Assembly (NCBI RefSeq): GCF_003522965.1
Contig: NZ_CP031513.1
Span: 744,001 to 808,000 of the forward strand
DNA: 64,000 nt
Source: Bombilactobacillus bombi
Lineage (GTDB): Bacteria > Bacillota > Bacilli > Lactobacillales > Lactobacillaceae
Direction: 5' to 3'
Shown: piece by piece, positions 49,363-58,298 of the stretch
How positions within the stretch are numbered: the first letter of the stretch is position 1
Layout of the letters: each line of letters opens with the position of its first letter
Made by a program: the position numbers and the translations under genes
The notes under the pieces: generated by a model
What the model was told of the DNA's origin: nothing
The model's input: the letters and a program-made list of their open reading frames with translations, nothing else
The model's database searches: none

Positions 49363-51207
49363 CTAAATAGTAACATTACCACTAAATTGTGAGTTATATA
49401 AATCAGCATAAAAGCCTTTTTTGGCTAATAATTGTTCATGATTCCCAGTTTCTACAATAGAACCATGATTCATTACAATAATCTTATCGGCATCTTGAAT
49501 TGTTGACAAGCGATGTGCAACAACAAAGCTAGTTCGATCTTTCAATAAACTTTCCATCGCATGCTGGATTTGAGATTCAGTTCTTGTATCGACTGAAGAA
49601 GTTGCTTCATCTAAAATCAAAATTTCAGGATTGGCAACAAAAGCGCGTGCTATCGTTAGTAGTTGCCGTTGACCTTGAGAAATATTGGAAGCTTCCTCAT
49701 TCAAGATGGTCTTATAGCCTTGTGGCAATTGGCGAACAAATTCATCTACGTGAGCAGCCTTAGCCGCAGCAATGATTTCATCTTCAGTAGCATCTTCGCG
49801 ACCATATTTTAAATTATCATAAATTGTGCCCGTAAATAGCCAAGTATCCTGTAACACCATCGCAAAGTGCGAGCGTAATTGTTCGCGAGTTAAATTACGT
49901 GTATCTTGCCCATTCAGTCGAATAGAGCCACCCTTAATATCATAAAAACGTTCTAATAGGTTAATAATTGTAGTTTTACCCGCACCAGTTGGACCAACAA
50001 TGGCAATCATTTCTCCTGGATTAACATCCAAGGAATAATCAGTCATCAACAAATCTTGTCCGTCATATCCAAATTGGACATGATCTAATTGAATGAGCTT
50101 ATCAGTTGAAATATCTGGAACATCAACTGGTGTTTGTGCCATTTGCTGCTCATCCAAAACTTCAAAGATTCGTTCTGCTGACGCAACAGTAGCCTGAATA
50201 GTATTAGCTAAGTTTGCCAACTGTGTAATAGGTTGAGAAAATTGCTGGGTGTATTGCAAAAATGCTTGAATGTCACCAATTGGTAACCTACCATGTGAAA
50301 CCTGGATACCACCATAAATTGCTACTGCAACATAACCTAAATTATTCGCAAAGGTCATTAACGGCATCATAATTCCCGCTAAAAACTGTGCTTTCCAAGC
50401 AGATTTATAAAATTTATCATTTTCAGATTCAAATTCAGACAAAGATTGTTCTTCATGGTTAAAAGTCTTCACTTCCAAGTGTCCTGAATAATTCTCTTCT
50501 ACTTGATTATTCAATAAACCTAAAGATTTTTGTTGAGCTGCAAAAGCCTTTTGCGAACGAGGAGCAATGATACCAATAATAACTAAACTCAATGGTACTG
50601 TTGCCAAAGCAATTAATGTTAATTGCCAACTAATAGTAAACATCATCCACAATGTACCCACTAACATTACAATACTAGTAATCAGTTGTGTAATACTTTG
50701 TTGAAGCGTCCCGGCAATATTATCCATATCGTTAATAGCTCGTGACATAATATCACCATTATTATGCGTATCATAGTAACTGATAGGCAATAATTTCATT
50801 TGGCGTTTTAAATCTTTACGCAGCTTATAAACTGTTTGCTGTGAAGCACGCGTCATCAATAATTGCTGAAAAAAGTTAAATAATGCCGACAAAACATACA
50901 TTCCTGCAACAATTAACAATATATGTTCAATCTTGCCAAAATTAATCGGGAATTTACTAAGATTAAAGCCCGCTTTTTGCTGGGCAATCCCCGCCATTAC
51001 ACCCTTATATATTTCAGTAGTGGCTTCACCTAAAACCTTAGGAGTTTTTATTTGGAAAATAGTGGAAGTGATAGCCAAAATAATTACTAAAATCAAGGAA
51101 AAAACATATCCAGACATATAATGAAATAAACGTGCCAAAGTTCCCCAAAAATTCTTGGGTTTGCGCTTATTCATCATCATTGCTCCATGTGGACCATGAC
51201 TAGCCAT
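49363..51207 (-). CDS. ABC exporter half-transporter, canonical ATPase site subunit
   Basis: 614 residues from ATG 51207 (MASHGPHGAMMMNKRK), overlapping the partner gene by 8 bases. Six-helix exporter domain (residues about 25-330) then the ATPase: Walker A GPTGAGKTTIINL, signature ISQGQRQLLTIARAF (non-standard, SQ instead of SG), Walker B ILILDEATSSVD with the catalytic Glu, switch VVAHRLSTI. Such pairs (LmrCD, EfrAB, TM287/288 type) are heterodimeric multidrug exporters. Substrate unknown. Confidence 0.92.
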   Translation of the reverse strand: MASHGPHGAMMMNKRKPKNFWGTLARLFHYMSGYVFSLILVIILAITSTIFQIKTPKVLGEATTEIYKGVMAGIAQQKAGFNLSKFPINFGKIEHILLIVAGMYVLSALFNFFQQLLMTRASQQTVYKLRKDLKRQMKLLPISYYDTHNNGDIMSRAINDMDNIAGTLQQSITQLITSIVMLVGTLWMMFTISWQLTLIALATVPLSLVIIGIIAPRSQKAFAAQQKSLGLLNNQVEENYSGHLEVKTFNHEEQSLSEFESENDKFYKSAWKAQFLAGIMMPLMTFANNLGYVAVAIYGGIQVSHGRLPIGDIQAFLQYTQQFSQPITQLANLANTIQATVASAERIFEVLDEQQMAQTPVDVPDISTDKLIQLDHVQFGYDGQDLLMTDYSLDVNPGEMIAIVGPTGAGKTTIINLLERFYDIKGGSIRLNGQDTRNLTREQLRSHFAMVLQDTWLFTGTIYDNLKYGREDATEDEIIAAAKAAHVDEFVRQLPQGYKTILNEEASNISQGQRQLLTIARAFVANPEILILDEATSSVDTRTESQIQHAMESLLKDRTSFVVAHRLSTIQDADKIIVMNHGSIVETGNHEQLLAKKGFYADLYNSQFSGNVTI

Positions 51208-52930
51208 TAACAGTTTCCCCCTTAATCTGTGATTTAATAATTTCTTGATAAGTACGGTTGTTTTGCTTGAGCTCTTGGTGAGTTCCGCGGCCAACCATCT
51301 TACCATGATCTAAGACAATAATGACATCTGCGTCTGCAATTGTTGAAATTCTTTGACCGACAATAACCATAACTTTGCTCTGCATTCTTGAATCATTATG
51401 CAATGCTTGTCTTAATAGCGAGTCCGTCTTGAAATCCAATGCAGAAAAAGAATCATCGAAAACATAAATTGACGCTTCTTTGACCAAAGCACGAGCAATG
51501 GCTAAGCGTTGCTTTTGACCACCTGAAAAATTATCTCCACCTTGTTCTACAAGAGTATCTAATCCTTGTTCTTCTTTAATAAAATCTGCTGCTTGGGCAA
51601 TTTCTAAAGCATGCCATAATTGCTCATCATTAGCCTTGGAATTGCCATATTTGAGATTATCTCTTACAGTTCCTTTAAAGAGAACCGCCTTTTGTGGTGC
51701 CAAAGAAACCTGGTCATTAATTTCACGCAAGGACAAAGAACGAATATCATGATTATCTAGTTTGATTAATCCTGTTTGGGCATCATACATTCGTGCAATC
51801 AAACTAACTAAAGTTGTTTTACCCGAACCAGTTCCCCCAATAATACCTAATGTTTGACCAGCCTTAACATGAAAATCGACAGCTTTGATTGCACATTCTT
51901 GTGCACCCTGATAGCCAAAATCCACTTGTTCAAATTGCAAATCTGCAGGTTCATTATGCAAAACATCAGCTTGGGTATCTTCTTTAATATCACTTTTCAT
52001 CTTCAAAACTTCATTAATTCGAGTAGCTGAAGCTTGGGCTCGAGGAACAAAAACAAAAATCATCGAAAGCATCATACAACTCATCAAAATTTGCATTGCG
52101 TAAGTCATAAAAGCAATTAAATTACCAACTTCCATACTTTGATTAGCAATATATTTAGCACCAAACCAAGTAATACTAATATTAGTACCACTCATAATCA
52201 AAGTCATTAAGGGATACATAACAGCCATAATGGAAAAAACTTTCTGAGCGTTATGTGTGTAATCCTTATTAGCGACATCGAATCGTTCTTGTTCCCAATC
52301 ATCTTGCCGAAATGCACGAATAACCCGCACACCAGTTAAGCCTTCGCGAAAAACTAAATTCAGACGATCTATCTTTTTTTGCATCGCTTTAAATAAAGGA
52401 ACTGCAAAATACATCGTAATTCCAATAACGATAACTAAAATAGGTAAAACAAAAACAAAAATTTTTGTTAATTGTTGATTTTTTTGATAGGCCATAAAGC
52501 TGGCACCAATCATCATAATCGGTGCCATAATCATCATTCGCAACATCATTAAAGTTACGTTTTGAATTTGAACGACATCATTAGTAGTTCGTGTAATTAA
52601 TGATGAAGTTCCGACCTGATCAAATTCATCATTGGACATATACAACACTTTACGATAAATATCATTACGTAAATTTTGTCCTAGTTTTTGTGAAGCTTGG
52701 GATGCCAATAAGACATTCATAAAAGAGGCAATCACAACAAACAAAGATACTACTAGCATTCTTATACCAGCAACTATGATATAATGTGTGTCGCCCCTTG
52801 TAATACCATTATTGACAATGTCAGAGGTAATATTAGGAATGTACAAAGTTCCTAAAACTTGCAGGGACATAAAAACAATCGCACCGAAAACGCTCATCAG
52901 CGAAATTCGGTTCTTCATAACATGAAACAT
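51200..52930 (-). CDS. ABC exporter half-transporter, degenerate ATPase site subunit
   Basis: 576 residues from ATG 52930 (MFHVMKNRISLMS), GGAAG upstream. Six-helix exporter domain, then Walker A GGTGSGKTTLVSLIARM, signature FSGGQKQRLAIARAL, and Walker B YVFDDSFSALD, in which Asp replaces the catalytic Glu; the switch position is VGQRIST (Gln for His). These two changes mark the degenerate site of heterodimeric exporters. First gene of the three-gene operon. Confidence 0.92.
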   Translation of the reverse strand: MFHVMKNRISLMSVFGAIVFMSLQVLGTLYIPNITSDIVNNGITRGDTHYIIVAGIRMLVVSLFVVIASFMNVLLASQASQKLGQNLRNDIYRKVLYMSNDEFDQVGTSSLITRTTNDVVQIQNVTLMMLRMMIMAPIMMIGASFMAYQKNQQLTKIFVFVLPILVIVIGITMYFAVPLFKAMQKKIDRLNLVFREGLTGVRVIRAFRQDDWEQERFDVANKDYTHNAQKVFSIMAVMYPLMTLIMSGTNISITWFGAKYIANQSMEVGNLIAFMTYAMQILMSCMMLSMIFVFVPRAQASATRINEVLKMKSDIKEDTQADVLHNEPADLQFEQVDFGYQGAQECAIKAVDFHVKAGQTLGIIGGTGSGKTTLVSLIARMYDAQTGLIKLDNHDIRSLSLREINDQVSLAPQKAVLFKGTVRDNLKYGNSKANDEQLWHALEIAQAADFIKEEQGLDTLVEQGGDNFSGGQKQRLAIARALVKEASIYVFDDSFSALDFKTDSLLRQALHNDSRMQSKVMVIVGQRISTIADADVIIVLDHGKMVGRGTHQELKQNNRTYQEIIKSQIKGETVNG

Positions 52931-52962
52931 TATTCCACTTCCATTCCAAACAAGGTGTAAAT

Positions 52963-53610
52963 ATGAATTTAAAACCACAAAATAACAACTATCTTAACAT
53001 AATTGGCAAAATATTGGCACTATTATTTTTATATCTGCTACAGCAGCTGCCACCAAGTATTTTAACAATAACCAAACCCTCCAGTAATAATAAATTATTT
53101 ATTGATCTAACTTTTTTAAGTACAGCAGTAATTTTGCTTTTTGTTATGATTTATATCCTCAAAAGAACACAAAATTTTGCGACTAAGTCTCTTTCTTCTA
53201 AAAGCTATATTTGGATTATTATCGCTGCTGTTTTTAATTATAGTATTAATTTGATTTTACTTCCTTTAATGAAAACGACTGGCAATAGTAATGTTAATGC
53301 ACAAACGGAACTTGTAAAACATTTCCCCGTTTTATTTGTTATTTATGCCACAATTATTGCTCCGATTACAGAAGAAATCTTTTTTCGAGGATATTTAATT
53401 AATTGGTTCTTTCCCGATAATTTATATTTTGGTGCAGCAATCAGTGCTATTATCTTTGGTTTAATGCATATTTCTAGTGATCCTATTTATTTCTTATCAA
53501 AAGCTATTTTAGGATTTGTTCTGGGTCTGATTTATGTGAAAACTAAAAACATCAAAGCTAATATTATTTTACATTTTATCAATAATCTTTCTGCCTTATT
53601 TATGGGTTAA
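52963..53610 (+). CDS. CPBP family intramembrane metalloprotease
   Basis: 215 residues with about six to eight hydrophobic helices. The CPBP (Abi/CAAX) motifs are APITEEIFFRGYL (EExxxR), FGLMHIS and ANIILHFINN, which hold the proposed catalytic Glu and His residues. In lactobacilli such proteins often serve bacteriocin immunity or membrane-protein processing; neither is indicated specifically here because no bacteriocin gene is adjacent. AAGGTG precedes the ATG. Its start is only 32 bases from the divergent ABC gene start. Confidence 0.9.
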   Translation: MNLKPQNNNYLNIIGKILALLFLYLLQQLPPSILTITKPSSNNKLFIDLTFLSTAVILLFVMIYILKRTQNFATKSLSSKSYIWIIIAAVFNYSINLILLPLMKTTGNSNVNAQTELVKHFPVLFVIYATIIAPITEEIFFRGYLINWFFPDNLYFGAAISAIIFGLMHISSDPIYFLSKAILGFVLGLIYVKTKNIKANIILHFINNLSALFMG

Positions 53611-53723
53611 TGTATCATCTTAATCCATTAACAAAGTAATTAGTTAGCCTTTTACTGAAAAAACTAATTATATTTGATAATACTCCCTCAGATTTAATTT
53701 TTCAACAATATTTTTATTAGCTA

Positions 53724-53752
53724 TTGACTAATTATTTAATCTTGGGTATTAT
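53724..53752 (+). promoter_or_regulatory. tRNA-Glu promoter
   Basis: TTGACT (53724-53729), 17-base spacer, TATTAT (53747-53752); one mismatch per hexamer. Transcription would begin about 8 bases before the tRNA. The rest of the 156-base gap after the protease gene holds no other feature. Confidence 0.75.
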
Positions 53753-53766
53753 ATTTGTTGTTGTAT

Positions 53767-53838
53767 TGCCCGTTGGTCAAATGGTTAAGACGCCACCCTC
53801 TCAAGGTGGAGTTACGGGTTCAATTCCCGTACGGGCGA
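53767..53838 (+). tRNA. tRNA-Glu, anticodon CUC
   Basis: A full cloverleaf can be drawn: acceptor TGCCCGT with ACGGGCG, D-arm GTC/GAC, anticodon arm CCACC-CTCTCAA-GGTGG with anticodon CTC at 53800-53802, T-arm ACGGG-TTCAATT-CCCGT. It reads GAG. The outermost acceptor pair is T-G, not G-C. CCA is not encoded. The gene is alone, with its own promoter and terminator. Confidence 0.9.
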
Positions 53839-53852
53839 TAAATAAAGTTTTT

Positions 53853-53888
53853 AAATAAGCCACAATCGTAATGATTGATGGCTTATTT
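53853..53888 (+). terminator. Terminator after tRNA-Glu
   Basis: Stem AAATAAGCC/GGCTTATTT (9 bp) with inner AATC/GATT pairing, then TTGTG. Weak T tract. Confidence 0.6.
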
Positions 53889-53968
53889 TGTGTCTCAAAT
53901 TATCAATTTTTGTATCTTTCCAATTCTCAATATGTAAAATACTATTTCAAAAATACTTTTGAATATTA

Positions 53969-54262
53969 TCATCCCATCATATTAGCCTGAAACAAGGTTG
54001 CCATATTTTTATTTAATTTAATCGCTTCAGCAAAAGCTAAATCTGCTGTTAATTCAATTTTATCGTTAATGTCAGGCAACTCATGATTTAGTGAAGAAAT
54101 GTCGTTTTTCAGATTAGTATAGTATATTTTTTCATAATAATCTAAAAGAATATTTAGTGCAGTGACAATCTTTGCTGCAGGTGTAATAAAATCTTCGTCT
54201 GGATCTAGCCCATCTTGTTCACAAATTTCAAACAATAATTTTCGTGTATTATCTAATTGCAT
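53969..54262 (-). CDS. Uncharacterised acidic 97-residue protein
   Basis: I do not recognise a family. The ATG at 54262 (MQLDNTRKLLFEICEQDG) has GAGGAG about 10 bases upstream; an in-frame TTG at 54295 is possible. It is mostly helical in appearance, acidic in the middle (EQDGLDPDEDF), with no membrane helix, signal peptide or cysteine motif apart from one Cys. It stands alone and diverges from an XRE regulator 234 bases away. Base use resembles its neighbours. Regulator and small protein may form a unit, but this is only positional. Confidence 0.6.
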   Translation of the reverse strand: MQLDNTRKLLFEICEQDGLDPDEDFITPAAKIVTALNILLDYYEKIYYTNLKNDISSLNHELPDINDKIELTADLAFAEAIKLNKNMATLFQANMMG

Positions 54263-54495
54263 ACTCTGCTGGCTCCTCTTTTTAATACTCAGCAAAACAA
54301 TGTTAAAATATTCTAAAACCTTTAAAAATCGTTTTTCTAAACGAGTTTACTATAACTGAAAAGCTAACTTTTGTAAACTCAAGATTACATTTAACAAAAT
54401 AACTGTAATTTATAAAATACATTATATAACTTTTTAACGATTTTTCAATCAGTTTATTAATCGTATTATCTATAAATTATGTAAGGGTGAGAAGA
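54263..54495. other. AT-rich divergent intergenic region
   Basis: Very AT-rich gap between the 97-aa gene and the XRE gene. I see an AAGGG Shine-Dalgarno before the XRE start but no convincing -35/-10 pair or long inverted repeat. Confidence 0.4.
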
Positions 54496-55137
54496 TTGGT
54501 TAATTTATTAGGTGAATATATCAAACAAAATAATATTAATATTACAGAAATGGCCCAAAATATTGGCATTTCTAGACCCGCTTTGTCTAAGTTGGCTCAC
54601 CAAAAGATTGTTCCACCCAAAACCAGTATTAGTACTTTAGTAGCCATTGCACTTTATTTAAATGTTAATTTCAACGAGCTTTTCCCTTTGGCGCTAACCG
54701 ATTTTGATATTAAATTCTATTTTTTATCCCCTTTTAAAAATTCTTCTACTAAAAATTGGCAAACGGCCACAGGATTTATTAGCGCTACTTTTAAATTGGA
54801 AAATATTATTCGCAACTTGCCAATTAGTCTAGAATTAGATATTGATAATAATTACAATGTTTTTTTGCAATTTTGGCCAACACAAAAAAACACCGATGAT
54901 TCTATCCAACAATTTTTGCGATATCTCGATAACCCAACTAATCTCAACCCCAATGTAATTAAAGAAAATATTTATATTGCCAAATATCTGGTCAAGGAAA
55001 TTTTAAATTTTTTAAAAATTCAATTAACGCAAATTTTTTCTGAGTATCAAACTAAATTTGTCATTATTAATTTTTATAGCAATATTGATAAAGCAAATGT
55101 TCTAGTCACTGACAATTTTGAAATCAAGCAAACCTAA
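54496..55137 (+). CDS. XRE-family transcriptional regulator with uncharacterised C-terminal domain
   Basis: About 213 residues from TTG 54496 (AAGGG 8 bases upstream; a GTG at 54487 is the alternative). N-terminal Cro/C1 helix-turn-helix: ITEMAQNIGISRPALSKLAH with the wing region up to residue 65 (LNVNFNELF). The remaining 145 residues are rich in N, F and I and match no domain known to me. Isolated gene ending at a terminator. Target unknown; candidates are its own promoter and the divergent 97-aa gene. Confidence 0.82.
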   Translation: MVNLLGEYIKQNNINITEMAQNIGISRPALSKLAHQKIVPPKTSISTLVAIALYLNVNFNELFPLALTDFDIKFYFLSPFKNSSTKNWQTATGFISATFKLENIIRNLPISLELDIDNNYNVFLQFWPTQKNTDDSIQQFLRYLDNPTNLNPNVIKENIYIAKYLVKEILNFLKIQLTQIFSEYQTKFVIINFYSNIDKANVLVTDNFEIKQT

Positions 55138-55142
55138 TAAAA

Positions 55143-55176
55143 ATAGAGTCGAAACAATTAATTGTCTCGCCCCTAT
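55143..55176 (-). terminator. Terminator after yjeM-type gene
   Basis: Imperfect 17-bp stem around AATTAATT (GGGGCGAGACAATT with AATTGTTTCGACTC on the minus strand), then TTTTTATTA. Also lies after the XRE gene on the other strand. Confidence 0.65.
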
Positions 55177-55200
55177 AACAACTAAACCAAAAAAATTTAC

Positions 55201-56703
55201 CTAATCCTTGATTTTACGCTGTTCATAACGCCGATATAAGAAATAAGCCACAATAGTAAAGAAAATCGGTCCTGCCACTGTCCAAAAAGCATCAAAGTAT
55301 TGATGCTGCACAATTGGTTCAATAAAAGTAAATAAAATCGCTAGTGCTACTACCATAAAGCCAATGATACTGGCAATATTAGCACTAGTTTGTGTCTTAT
55401 AAAAAACATAAGGACGTTCCAAGTTTTGTTTAGCTTTAAAAAAGGGAAAAGCGGCAATCAAATATAGATAAGGAACTGAAGTTGAAACATTCCCCATTAA
55501 AGTTAAAATATTATAAAACTGCTTAGCACTAGAACCACCAAAAGACACTCCGACAATAATAACTGCAACCACAATTGCTTGAATCCACATAGCATACGCA
55601 GGCATATGCTGGCGATTCAGTTGTGTGAGTTTAGTGGGCCAAAAATCACGGGGCGTACCTAAAATAAATGATTTTAATGGTGAATAAATCAGCACAAAAT
55701 ATGAACCCAAATACATGATAAAATTATCAAAACCAACAAAGCGTGCGAACCATTGACCAATTGTTAAAGATATACTTGTACTTAAATGTAGAGACTGGCC
55801 TAATGTATAACCTAAATTATCCATTAACACATAGCCGACATTACCTAGATTAACTTTTGAGTTATTCAAGACATGCTGCCAGTTAGCACTAATTCCCCAA
55901 AATAAAATCGAAATAGCATATAATAAAGAAATTGCGATTGTGGCAATTAAAATTCCTTGCGGAAAGGTCTTTTTGGGATTTTTTAAAGAATCAGTAACTC
56001 CACCTAATGACTCTAAACCACCATAAGCAAAAATTGCATATACCACAAAAGAAAGCATTCCCATCGTGGTAGCAAAACTAGCATTAGGTGAATGAATAAA
56101 CGTTTGTACACCAGTAATTGGTTGTTGCAACTTAAAATGATTTAAAACCAAAATAAGTAAACTCACGATAAAGAACAATCCATTCAGGATTACCATAATA
56201 ATTCCGCCGAATGAGGAAATTTTACTAATCCATTTCATCCCGTAACCCGCCAGAAAAGTAACAACAATAATGAATAATACTCCTAATAAGCCAATCACTT
56301 GTGTGGAAGCTAAACCTGCAAAATGCCAAGTCTGGGTTTGATCACTACCCTGAAATAAAACTGAAATAGGAATCCATACTCTAGAAGCTGTAGAAACTAA
56401 CCATAGCTCCCAAGAAGTCAGCCAAATAAAAGTTCCATAAAAGGCAAATTTAGGACCGACAGAACCCTCGAGCCACGAATAAATTCCTCCTTCCGCATTA
56501 TTAAAAGTTGAGCCATATTCCGCAAACATTAATCCTGAAGGCAAAAAGAAAAATATAGCCGCAAAAACATACCAAATAATGCTGGCATATCCCATTTGTA
56601 AATACGCAATAGTACCATTATTAAAACCATAAATCGTGGTAAAAATCATCATTACCAAACTTAAAACGCCAATTGTCGCCTTATTACTTTTTTGACTATC
56701 CAC
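55201..56703 (-). CDS. yjeM: APC-superfamily amino-acid permease (YjeM/GadC-like)
   Basis: 500 residues with about 12-13 membrane helices. The N-terminal region FTTIYGFNNGTIAYLQMG and the conserved YGSTFNNAEGGIYSWLEGSVG place it in the glutamate/GABA-antiporter branch, YjeM type. The start is a GTG with AAGGAG 11 bases upstream. It follows a C69 dipeptidase by 18 bases, so it may export or import the amino acids freed by that enzyme. Substrate not certain. Confidence 0.85.
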   Translation of the reverse strand: MDSQKSNKATIGVLSLVMMIFTTIYGFNNGTIAYLQMGYASIIWYVFAAIFFFLPSGLMFAEYGSTFNNAEGGIYSWLEGSVGPKFAFYGTFIWLTSWELWLVSTASRVWIPISVLFQGSDQTQTWHFAGLASTQVIGLLGVLFIIVVTFLAGYGMKWISKISSFGGIIMVILNGLFFIVSLLILVLNHFKLQQPITGVQTFIHSPNASFATTMGMLSFVVYAIFAYGGLESLGGVTDSLKNPKKTFPQGILIATIAISLLYAISILFWGISANWQHVLNNSKVNLGNVGYVLMDNLGYTLGQSLHLSTSISLTIGQWFARFVGFDNFIMYLGSYFVLIYSPLKSFILGTPRDFWPTKLTQLNRQHMPAYAMWIQAIVVAVIIVGVSFGGSSAKQFYNILTLMGNVSTSVPYLYLIAAFPFFKAKQNLERPYVFYKTQTSANIASIIGFMVVALAILFTFIEPIVQHQYFDAFWTVAGPIFFTIVAYFLYRRYEQRKIKD

Positions 56704-56721
56704 AACAACAACTACTCCTTA

Positions 56722-58143
56722 CTACAAATTTAAATCAGTTTGAAAATTTAATGGGGAAAAATCCGTGGACTCAGTGATTATTTTTGCTATCATTTTTCGA
56801 TACTCATTTGCAGCATATTCAGCGTTGGCAAGCGAGCGTTGCGTCAAAAAATCGTCCAGTTTATCGCTAGCTGAATATTCACGAGCAGTATTATCTATTT
56901 CTTGCACTTGATTAGCCAAATAAGCAGTAATCTTTTTTTGGGTGTCACGCAATAATTGGCCAAATTCATGATAATGACCATCAATTAATATCCCGGCTAA
57001 TTTATACAGCCAATAAGCCGATTCACTATCATAAGGTAACTTTCCTTTTTGATAGAACAAAGGGGTTTGATTAATTCCTAAATAAAATGGCACATAAACA
57101 CTTTGAGCTGTTACTCCCATGGCTAACCAATGAATGCAAGCGACATCGACTGGTAAATTAGGCCGAATTTGTAATAAATGTGATTCTTGGGTTTTAGCTA
57201 GACTAATCGGACGAAAATCATGCGCATGCGGACTATTAGATAGTGGATCATAAGGTGTTTTTTCGAAGTGAGAAGCTAAATATTCTTTAGCATCTTCAAT
57301 ACTTAATAGATGTTGGGGCTTTTTGACAAAATCTAATTCCTCACTAGTTGCTGATTCGGTTGTTACACCAGAAAAACGCTGTTGGCCCCACCACACTCGT
57401 GGCGTATTATAGTGTTCATCTGCTTCACTATGCGTTCCAAAAATTAACCGAAAATTAAAATGATCTGGTTCAGGATTTAAATGATGCTCCAAAACAAATT
57501 CTTTTAAGTCATCTTTAAACATAAAGTTATAATTATCTTCAAAATCTACTTCTTGAATAGCGACTTGGTTAGCAACAACGGCATAACAATCATCCGGGAT
57601 TCTTTGGGCAACCCATTGATGACCACACACTATTTCCATATACCAAGCTTCTTTTTGATCAGCAAATAAAATACCATTAGACTCATATGTACCATATTTT
57701 TCAACTAAACCGCCTAAATATTCCACTCCGTGGCGTGCTGTTTTAATATATGGCAAAACACAAGTAATCATCGCTTCTTCGCCTATGCCATCAGGAACTA
57801 AAGGATCAGCACCTAAAGCTAACGAGTTAGTATAAACACTCTCAGTAGCACTCATAGCTACACCTAATTCGTTAAAACCATCTTCAGCAAAGACCCCTTC
57901 CTTATCTGTCCATTCTGGAGTTGCGGTATATTTATACCGTGTGTTGGGTAGTTTCATTTGAAAATTATTTACCTTCGATTTAAAGTAGGGATTTTCTAAA
58001 TTTTCTTGATGAGGATAAACCACAAAATGCTTTGGCACAGACGGACCAGCATCTTCATTGCGGCCAATAATAATAGAACCATCAATGGTTGCTTTACTTC
58101 CAATTAAAATACTAGTACAAGAACTTCTCTTTACAGGATGCAC
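56722..58143 (-). CDS. pepD: C69-family dipeptidase (PepD type)
   Basis: Ntn-hydrolase dipeptidase of about 473 residues. The catalytic Cys is in RSSCTSILIGSKATIDG near the N-terminus, followed by GRNEDAGPSVPKH, typical of PepD/PepDA. Family members cleave a broad set of dipeptides. GTG 58143 (MHPVKRSSC) with GAGGTG 6 bases upstream is preferred to a GTG three codons earlier. It has a good promoter and leads the dipeptidase-permease operon. Confidence 0.92.
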   Translation of the reverse strand: MHPVKRSSCTSILIGSKATIDGSIIIGRNEDAGPSVPKHFVVYPHQENLENPYFKSKVNNFQMKLPNTRYKYTATPEWTDKEGVFAEDGFNELGVAMSATESVYTNSLALGADPLVPDGIGEEAMITCVLPYIKTARHGVEYLGGLVEKYGTYESNGILFADQKEAWYMEIVCGHQWVAQRIPDDCYAVVANQVAIQEVDFEDNYNFMFKDDLKEFVLEHHLNPEPDHFNFRLIFGTHSEADEHYNTPRVWWGQQRFSGVTTESATSEELDFVKKPQHLLSIEDAKEYLASHFEKTPYDPLSNSPHAHDFRPISLAKTQESHLLQIRPNLPVDVACIHWLAMGVTAQSVYVPFYLGINQTPLFYQKGKLPYDSESAYWLYKLAGILIDGHYHEFGQLLRDTQKKITAYLANQVQEIDNTAREYSASDKLDDFLTQRSLANAEYAANEYRKMIAKIITESTDFSPLNFQTDLNL

Positions 58144-58179
58144 TGTTTTCACCTCAATATATTTTTAATCAACTCTATT

Positions 58180-58208
58180 ATTGTAGTAATAAACAGAGCT
58201 GTCTGCAA
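58180..58208 (-). promoter_or_regulatory. pepD promoter
   Basis: Minus strand TTGCAG (58203-58208), 17-base spacer, TACAAT (58180-58185). Confidence 0.72.
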
Positions 58209-58217
58209 GCGCTAAAA
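58204..58217. promoter_or_regulatory. Weak cre-like site over the pepD -35
   Basis: TGCAAGCGCTAAAA matches the CcpA site consensus TGWAARCGYTWNCW except at two places. It overlaps the -35, where CcpA binding would repress. Low confidence. Confidence 0.3.
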
Positions 58218-58251
58218 GGATGCTTATTTCAAAATTTTCTAAATATTAGGG

Positions 58252-58280
58252 TTGACAGTATTTAACTTTTTGAGTAAAAT
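58252..58280 (+). promoter_or_regulatory. tRNA-Gln promoter
   Basis: TTGACA (58252-58257, perfect), 17-base spacer, TAAAAT (58275-58280). Confidence 0.82.
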
Positions 58281-58298
58281 TTTCTATGTTCTGATAAA

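Noticed and set aside
52963-53610. CPBP protease as bacteriocin immunity gene
   Set aside because: No bacteriocin precursor, double-glycine leader or dedicated peptidase exporter was seen nearby; family membership alone does not prove immunity.
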